Shown piece by piece: positions 30,231 to 34,200 of a stretch of DNA of 34,200 nt (positions are counted from its first letter, which is position 1; each line of letters begins with the position of its first letter). The notes beneath the pieces are model-generated. The model worked only from the letters and a program-made list of their open reading frames with translations. It was not told where the DNA came from and made no database searches. The position numbers and the translations under genes are program-made. Origin of the DNA: a virus; the IMG/VR virus record IMGVR_UViG_3300044732_000530, positions 1 to 34,200 of that record; one strand, written 5' to 3'.

Positions 30231-32296
30231 GCGCACCAACAGAAGAGCAAGAAGAGTCGATGATCTACGCCGAGGACGGTCCTAATGTCATGGCGTTGGC
30301 TGATGCCTACGACAAATGCCTTATTGACTTGGAGGAGTACTTCGAGGCTTGCTTGCGCTCGTATGATGACCGCCGAAACCTCTGGGAAGGGAAATCTGAC
30401 GACCTCCGCAAACAGGGCGCAAATGCCTTTCCTTGGCAGGGGGCGAGTGATATTGAGGTCAATGTCGTCGGGGAGCGTATCGACGCATTTGTGGCCATCC
30501 TAGACCAAGCATTGCAGCGTTCCCACATTAAGGCGTTCCCGACATCAATGGCATCTATGCCACGGGCCTCAATGGTGTCTGGGTTCCTTAAATGGATGCG
30601 CTCGTCTTATATCCCAAACTTCCGTCAACAGATGGAATTGGGTGCTAATTATCTGCTAGAGAAGGGGTTGATGGTGTCATATGTCGGATGGAAGCGTGAA
30701 AAAAGGACATATTTGCAACAGGTATCCATCGAGGAAATCGCACAAGTCTCCCCCGATCTAGCGGAACTTATTGTTAGTGGTGCTGATGACGAGATGGTAT
30801 TAGGTATGCTTCAGACAGCATTCCCCGACCTATCGTCAAAGCGTGCAAAAAAAGCCATTATGGATCTTCGTAAGAAGGGTCTGGCTGAAGTCTCTGTCCC
30901 TCGTACATCGGTAGATTGCCCAGTAGTTTACTCATGCGCCCCCGATGGCGAGGTTCTTTTCCCATCGTATGTGACTGATCCTCAACGCGCTCCGTATGTA
31001 TTCTGGCGCACATTCCTAACATCTCAGGAGCTTGAGAAAAAAGTAACCTCCGAAGGCTGGGATGCCGATTGGGTTGAGAACGCTATTGAACGACTTCGTG
31101 GCAAAGATTCCATGTACTTGGATGGCGAGAAGCTCAAGACAATCGACCGCTTGCCTATCACGGACGACAACGACCTTGTTATGGTGGTGTATGGCTACCA
31201 GCGTTTGATCGACGAGGAGGATGGCAGCGAGGGCATCTACTGTACGGTCTTCCACCCAACCACAGAAGGCTTCGCCAAACACGAACTCCTTAACGGCTAT
31301 GACGACTACCCCTTTGTGGTTACGCGCCTATCGAATGACCAGAAGCGCATGTACGAAACCCAGACCTTCTCGGACATCCTCCGTGGAGCGCAAATGCAAA
31401 TCAAGACCGAGCGTGATTCTCGTATTGATCGTGCTTCTCTGGCTACTCTCCCTCCATTGTTGCACCCGGCTGGTCGTCCTCCCTCTGATTGGGGGCCAGG
31501 CGTAAGGGTTCCGTATCGTCGTTTGGGTGAGATCCAATGGGGGCCACCGCCTCCAGCCGACAATGGTTCTGTTGAGGTTGAAGTATCCATGACCGCGCAG
31601 GCAGATCGTGCCGTTGGTCTGGATATGTCCAACCCAATCTCCGCCTCCCGCCAGCAATTCGTGGTATCTAAGTTCTTGGATCATGTCCGCGATGTGCTGA
31701 ACATGGCGTGGAAGTTGTATCAGCGCATGGGGCCGGACGAGGTGTTCTTCCAAGTTACTGGCAATCCAAACCCACAGGTGATGACCAAGGGTTCGGCTGA
31801 TGAGAACTTCAGCATTGTGGTTAACTTTGACTCACAGAGCAACGACCCAGAGACTGCCGAGACTCAGCTCAAGAATATGGTGTCATTGGTGCAGCTCGAC
31901 CGTAATGGCATTATGGATGTCAACAAGTTGCTTGAGTTTACGGCATCCAGCATCAACCCAATCTTTGCTGACTATGTTCTACAACCCGCTGAGGAAGCTC
32001 AACAGAAGGTCGCTAAGAATGTCACAGATGACCTTGCTAAGATATTCGCTGGAATCGAAGTTCCTGCCCAGCCTAATGGCGCACAGATGGCAATGCAGAT
32101 GATCCAAGCGTATGTCCAGCAACCAGACATCATGCAACGCGCGCAGCAGGACGAGGCGTTTGCAGCACGACTTGAGAAATACAGCCAGCAATATTCCATG
32201 ATGCTCATGCAAGCTCAGAACGCTGAGATCGGTCGCATCGGTACAGCCCCAGCTCAAATGGGCGGAATGACAACTCAAGGAATGGGACAAGGATAA
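30227..32296 (+). CDS. Portal protein (podovirus type)
   Basis: A 689-residue protein. Typical portal features are AFPWQGASDIEVNVVGERIDAFVAIL (about 64-89), WMRSSYIPNFRQQMELGANYLLEKGLMVSYVGWKRE, and a helical C-terminal tail with many glutamine/methionine residues. Twelve copies form the ring at the capsid vertex through which DNA passes. The order terL, portal, scaffold is the standard head module. Assignment rests on motif, size and position. Confidence 0.8.
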   Translation: MSAPTEEQEESMIYAEDGPNVMALADAYDKCLIDLEEYFEACLRSYDDRRNLWEGKSDDLRKQGANAFPWQGASDIEVNVVGERIDAFVAILDQALQRSHIKAFPTSMASMPRASMVSGFLKWMRSSYIPNFRQQMELGANYLLEKGLMVSYVGWKREKRTYLQQVSIEEIAQVSPDLAELIVSGADDEMVLGMLQTAFPDLSSKRAKKAIMDLRKKGLAEVSVPRTSVDCPVVYSCAPDGEVLFPSYVTDPQRAPYVFWRTFLTSQELEKKVTSEGWDADWVENAIERLRGKDSMYLDGEKLKTIDRLPITDDNDLVMVVYGYQRLIDEEDGSEGIYCTVFHPTTEGFAKHELLNGYDDYPFVVTRLSNDQKRMYETQTFSDILRGAQMQIKTERDSRIDRASLATLPPLLHPAGRPPSDWGPGVRVPYRRLGEIQWGPPPPADNGSVEVEVSMTAQADRAVGLDMSNPISASRQQFVVSKFLDHVRDVLNMAWKLYQRMGPDEVFFQVTGNPNPQVMTKGSADENFSIVVNFDSQSNDPETAETQLKNMVSLVQLDRNGIMDVNKLLEFTASSINPIFADYVLQPAEEAQQKVAKNVTDDLAKIFAGIEVPAQPNGAQMAMQMIQAYVQQPDIMQRAQQDEAFAARLEKYSQQYSMMLMQAQNAEIGRIGTAPAQMGGMTTQGMGQG

Positions 32297-32299
32297 CTT

Positions 32300-32431
32300 A
32301 TGAAAAAAGGTAAATCATGTGGCTGCGACCACGAAAAGATGGAGCGTAAAGGCAAGGGTAAAGGTAAAGGCTATGTCGAGATTGAGATCAAGATGAACCG
32401 TGTGCCTAAGAAGACCGCCAAACGCAAGTAA
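32300..32431 (+). CDS. Tiny lysine-rich protein
   Basis: A 43-residue frame. It starts MKKGKSCGCDHEKMER, then a KGKGKGKGY repeat and a VEIEIKMNR strand, and ends KKTAKRK. It fits exactly between portal and the next gene. A weak AAGGA lies seven bases before the ATG. A capsid or DNA-condensing role is possible; no family is known to me. Confidence 0.5.
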   Translation: MKKGKSCGCDHEKMERKGKGKGKGYVEIEIKMNRVPKKTAKRK

Positions 32432-32434
32432 GCC

Positions 32435-32587
32435 ATGAAATCCAAGATGATCAAACGAGCGGATGGTTCCATGTCCAAACATGGGCTTTACGACAACATC
32501 CGTGCCGCTGCTGGTTCTGGTAAGAAGCCCACCAAGGAAATGCTCAAGCAAGAACGCAAGATCAAACGCGCAGAGAAGCGCAAGTAA
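32435..32587 (+). CDS. Tiny basic phage protein (GLYxNI type)
   Basis: A 50-residue frame containing SKHGLYDNIRAAAGSGKKPTKEM, similar to a group of tiny proteins (GLYANI...AAGSG) that I recall near the head genes of many short-tailed phages. It is strongly basic. It starts three bases after the previous stop. Function unknown. Confidence 0.6.
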   Translation: MKSKMIKRADGSMSKHGLYDNIRAAAGSGKKPTKEMLKQERKIKRAEKRK

Positions 32588-32590
32588 GCT

Positions 32591-32794
32591 ATGACACCGA
32601 TACCGAAACCAAGCATCCAAGTAGCCGTAGAAGCCCTCCGTGACCGTGAGGAGTATGCCGCTATCCTCCAGTTTATCCACGATGAGCGTGAGAAGTTCTT
32701 TGGTGACTTTCGCCAAGCAGAATCATCGAATGATGTGATGAAGCTCGCAGGAAGCATCTCTACGCTGGATGAATTACTCTCAGTGTTATCCTAA
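32591..32794 (+). CDS. Small helical protein
   Basis: A 67-residue acidic helical protein (VEALRDREEYAAILQFIHDEREKFFGDFRQAESSNDVMKLAG). It starts three bases after the preceding stop. It sits in the cluster of tiny late genes between portal and scaffold. No family is recognised. Confidence 0.55.
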   Translation: MTPIPKPSIQVAVEALRDREEYAAILQFIHDEREKFFGDFRQAESSNDVMKLAGSISTLDELLSVLS

Positions 32795-32819
32795 CAATCA
32801 ATATAGAAAATAATAAATC

Positions 32820-33008
32820 ATGATGAATCGCCAAGGCCTTAACAAGGCAATCTCCAACAAGATACAGTCAATGGGTGGCATGAATGCCATGAGAACCCAA
32901 GCCGCAAAAGCAATGCCTACAAGCATGTTTTACCGACCAGCTATATCACAGAATAAGGCTCGCGGAACAATGTCGTCTGCTACTTACAAGCCAATGGGTG
33001 GCATGTGA
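32820..33008 (+). CDS. Small methionine/asparagine-rich protein
   Basis: A 62-residue basic protein with repeated GGM units (SMGGMNAM, KPMGGM) and several methionines. It is the last gene before two tandem terminators, so it ends the transcription unit. The leader is A/T-rich (ATAGAAAATAATAAATC) without a Shine-Dalgarno sequence. Function unknown; coding status is slightly uncertain. Confidence 0.45.
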   Translation: MMNRQGLNKAISNKIQSMGGMNAMRTQAAKAMPTSMFYRPAISQNKARGTMSSATYKPMGGM

Positions 33009-33049
33009 CTGCTTGACAAACCCGCTAGAATGGTCTAAGCATTTCTCGA

Positions 33050-33078
33050 ACCTGCTTCGGTAGGTGTTTTGTTTCGTT
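33050..33078 (+). terminator. Terminator with C(UUCG)G tetraloop
   Basis: ACCTGC (33050-33055) pairs with GTAGGT (33060-33065), with one G-U pair, around a TTCG loop closed by C-G, the exceptionally stable tetraloop. It is followed by GTTTTGTTTCGTTT. It lies 42 bases after the last gene of the portal unit. Confidence 0.7.
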
Positions 33079-33101
33079 TCATCGTTCATAGTTTGGGAGA
33101 A

Positions 33102-33134
33102 GGTCACAGGTTAAAATCTGTGGCCTTTTCTTTT
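33102..33134 (+). terminator. Second, strong rho-independent terminator
   Basis: GGTCACAG (33102-33109) pairs with CTGTGGCC (33118-33125), with one U-G pair valid on this strand. The loop is eight nt, and TTTTCTTTT follows (33126-33134). Placed 40 bases after the first terminator, it makes a double stop for the portal transcript before the scaffold region. Confidence 0.8.
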
Positions 33135-33145
33135 GTCCCATGCTA

Positions 33146-33169
33146 CATGGTACTTAAGCATGGTACTTA
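33146..33169. repeat. Tandem CATGGTACTTA repeats
   Basis: CATGGTACTTA occurs at 33146-33156 and 33159-33169 (13-base period), immediately downstream of the terminators. It contains GGTACT/AGTACC-type half symmetry. It is possibly a protein-binding site. Confidence 0.5.
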
Positions 33170-33187
33170 GCGTTACTAAAGGTTAAG

Positions 33188-33220
33188 TTGACTTACACTT
33201 GACTTATACTTGTGACCTTT
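33188..33220. repeat. 11-bp iteron-like tandem repeats
   Basis: TTGACTTACAC (33188-33198) and TTGACTTATAC (33199-33209) are back to back with one difference, and TTGTGACCTTT (33210-33220) looks like a degenerate third copy. One helical turn of spacing is typical of iterons or activator sites. The second unit also contains a TATACT that could be a -10. Confidence 0.55.
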
Positions 33221-33520
33221 AATTAAGACAGTCACCTCGCTTACGCTCGATCAAACTTCCCTCCGAGAGGAAAAAGACACACCAACCTCTTAGGGCTGTG
33301 TTAATAAACCCTATGATTCGTGGTCTACCATGTGGAACCCCTATTTCTAGAGACCCAATTCGGTTGTGCGCTCTTCCCCCCGCTTCGGATTAAAGCCTAT
33401 AACGGACGCTGGATGATAGGTTGGAATCAGAGCCAGCCGCGAGCCTAATGGTAGTGAAGTATTCTCATACCCCTTTGCCCGTCCTAATGGCTGTCTCGTT
33501 CCACTAGGAACTAGCACCTT
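33221..33520. other. 300-base gene-free stretch of unknown role
   Basis: No convincing gene on either strand. Short inverted pairs are present, for example AGAGG/CCTCT (33273-33299 area) and CCTAT/ATAGG (33396-33420 area), and CCTAATGG occurs twice (33445-33452 and 33484-33491). The base composition is not AT-rich as a plain spacer would be. It could be a long 5' leader, a structured RNA or a packaging site. Confidence 0.4.
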
Positions 33521-33630
33521 GAAAAACAAAGGGCCAGCACGAGTCGAAGTAGGAAAACTCGTGCCAGCCCTAGACCCATTGCTCTACGCGCCGGGGTGGT
33601 GAATGATGACGTGAATCCTACTTCGTCGTC
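33521..33630 (-). ncRNA. Candidate small RNA, about 110 nt, two hairpins
   Basis: Read on the minus strand, a 5' hairpin (33630-33624 with 33611-33605, six of seven pairs, 12-nt loop) starts at the predicted transcription start. It is followed by ~34 nt of linker and a 13-bp terminator hairpin (33570-33558 with 33543-33531, two of the pairs being G-U only on this strand), then TTTGTTTTT. Eight bases of loop 1 (AAGTAGGA) are the exact complement of eight in loop 2 (TCCTACTT). The promoter is just upstream (33637-33664). It lies antisense to the leader of the scaffold gene. No known RNA family is recognised. Confidence 0.55.
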
Positions 33631-33636
33631 AACGCC

Positions 33637-33664
33637 AAAATACCACATTCTTACCCCTAGTCAA
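33637..33664 (-). promoter_or_regulatory. Leftward promoter for the small RNA
   Basis: On the minus strand TTGACT (33664-33659) is followed after 16 bases by TATTTT (33642-33637), five of six and four of six consensus matches. The expected start is near 33630, exactly where the first hairpin begins. Confidence 0.5.
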
Positions 33665-33708
33665 TAGGAAATCTTCATGAATTTGTGACGAGATTTAAGG
33701 TCACATTT

Positions 33709-33799
33709 TGCGTCAAATCTTGTGACAAAAAGTACCCAGTATTTGCCACGGTTTTGTCAGAAAAACTACACATTATTTCTGACGTAATGCGTCAAATCT
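33709..33799. repeat. Two 12-bp direct repeats flanking an AT-rich segment
   Basis: TGCGTCAAATCT is found at 33709-33720 and 33788-33799. Read on the minus strand each begins with TTGACGCA after AGAT, a -35-like element. Between them are several GTGAC/GTCA-type half-sites (TTGTGAC, TTTTGTCAG, TCTGACG). It may be a cluster of regulator-binding sites upstream of the scaffold gene. Confidence 0.5.
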
Positions 33800-33814
33800 A
33801 ATACCTTACCAAAC

Positions 33815-33847
33815 TGCTTGACTTAGTAAGGATTAAATGCTTGACTT
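33815..33847 (+). repeat. Two TGCTTGACTT repeats before the scaffold gene
   Basis: TGCTTGACTT occurs at 33815-33824 and 33838-33847 (23-base spacing), 40-70 bases before the ATG. A related CTGCTTGACA is at 33010-33018. These could be -35 elements of phage late promoters, though no good TATAAT follows at the right distance. Confidence 0.4.
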
Positions 33848-33885
33848 CGCTCATCGCCACCGCAGGGCGTTAACCAGCGTACAAA

Positions 33886-34200
33886 ATGACTAATACCAAT
33901 CAAGCTAACGCCGAGGCTGAAGAATCGGTGGACAATATCTCATTCGAGGAGCTTATCGCTCGGAGAATTGGGGAAGCAACTGCACCAGAGGAAACCGAAG
34001 AGGAACCCCAGGATGCCGAGGAAACCGAAGAAACCGAACCTGCCAGTCAAGATGACGAGGAAGAGGTGGAGGAAACCGAGGAAGAATCCGAGGAGGAATC
34101 AGAGGAAGCCGAGGAGCAGTCAGACATAGACCTGTTGAATCTCTCGCCGGAGCAGATCCAAGAGCTTGCCAAAAAAGGTAAGAGTCGCCTCCTTCAACGG
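33886..34200 (+). CDS. Scaffold protein candidate, N-terminal part (3' end outside window)
   Basis: The frame runs from ATG 33886 through the right edge (105 codons visible). After NISFEELIARRIGEA there is an extremely acidic repeat region (EETEEEPQDAEETEETE...) and then IDLLNLSPEQIQELAKKGKSRLLQR. Acidic N-termini followed by a basic helical part, just after the portal, are characteristic of podovirus capsid-assembly scaffolds. The major capsid gene would be expected next, outside the window. The repeated GAGGAAACCGA units are a low-complexity feature. Confidence 0.65.
   Translation, partial: MTNTNQANAEAEESVDNISFEELIARRIGEATAPEETEEEPQDAEETEETEPASQDDEEEVEETEEESEEESEEAEEQSDIDLLNLSPEQIQELAKKGKSRLLQR

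Noticed and set aside
33013-33041. TTGACA as a rightward promoter after the last late gene
   Set aside because: The -35 is perfect but no acceptable -10 follows at 15-19 bases (TAAGCA only), and a terminator begins nine bases later.
33347-33529. Minus-strand frame containing IPTYHPASV, like the PTYHPA motif of uracil-DNA glycosylases
   Set aside because: The match is one short motif. The frame has only a TTG start, overlaps the terminator of the small RNA candidate, has no ribosome-binding site, and lacks the N-terminal catalytic motifs. A decayed gene remnant cannot be excluded but is not supported.
1-34200. tRNA genes, CRISPR arrays, integrase, attachment sites and insertion sequences
   Set aside because: I looked for cloverleaf-like blocks, regular repeat-spacer arrays, recombinase motifs and terminal inverted repeats and saw none. 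The only repeats are short regulatory-scale ones and the coiled-coil coding units.

Overview
The window reads as a continuous piece of a tailed double-stranded DNA phage genome with a podovirus-like virion gene set. It has portal, both terminase subunits, a T7 gp12-like nozzle candidate, internal virion proteins, fibres and an acidic scaffold candidate, and no visible tape-measure, sheath or baseplate genes. The host is not identifiable. A peptidase-M15-type endolysin and a recombination set common in phages of Gram-negative bacteria point that way. Many starts have A-rich leaders without a Shine-Dalgarno (SD) sequence, while others have strong GGAGG sites. No integrase, CI-like repressor, DNA polymerase, RNA polymerase, tRNA or CRISPR array is visible.

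Layout. Positions 1-3176 (+): the 3' end of a tail-fibre gene cut by the window edge, a small gene, two holin-like membrane proteins, an M15 endolysin, a minimal HExxH protein, a calcineurin-like phosphoesterase and a small helix-turn-helix-like protein. Positions 3328-14185 (-): a tightly packed early block of about 37 mostly tiny genes, many joined by ATGA overlaps. Its recognisable members are a DnaC-like AAA+ ATPase, RuvC-like resolvase, SSB-like protein, PD-(D/E)XK exonuclease, RecT annealase, a DnaA domain IV-like protein, ribbon-helix-helix (RHH) and other HTH proteins, and a family of related coiled-coil proteins. Positions 14186-15036: a gene-free control region with a strong leftward promoter and many short repeats. 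Positions 15037-15843 (+): an HNH endonuclease. Positions 16045-33008 (+): late genes in the order small virion protein, nozzle-like protein, fibre, internal/ejection proteins, a 1707-residue multidomain protein, small terminase, zinc-ribbon protein, large terminase, portal and several tiny basic proteins. Positions 33009-33885: a gene-free stretch with tandem terminators, iteron-like repeats and a candidate antisense-strand small RNA. From 33886 (+): the start of an acidic scaffold candidate, cut by the right edge.

How it fits together. The early block supplies recombination functions (exonuclease, annealase, SSB, resolvase) and replication start-up functions (DnaC-like loader, DnaA-like origin binder). 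The absence of a polymerase suggests host replisome recruitment, unless one lies outside the window. Capsid and some tail genes presumably lie outside, between the right edge and the left edge of a circularly permuted map.

The most unusual items are: (1) a compact minus-strand small RNA candidate at 33521-33630 with promoter, strong terminator and complementary loops; (2) a recurring VKGG-type C-terminus whose codons double as the next gene's ribosome-binding site; (3) a 1707-residue virion protein combining a zincin motif, an ADP-ribosyltransferase-like domain and a segment resembling the E3-binding domain of 2-oxoacid dehydrogenase complexes; and (4) the structured control region at 14186-15036.
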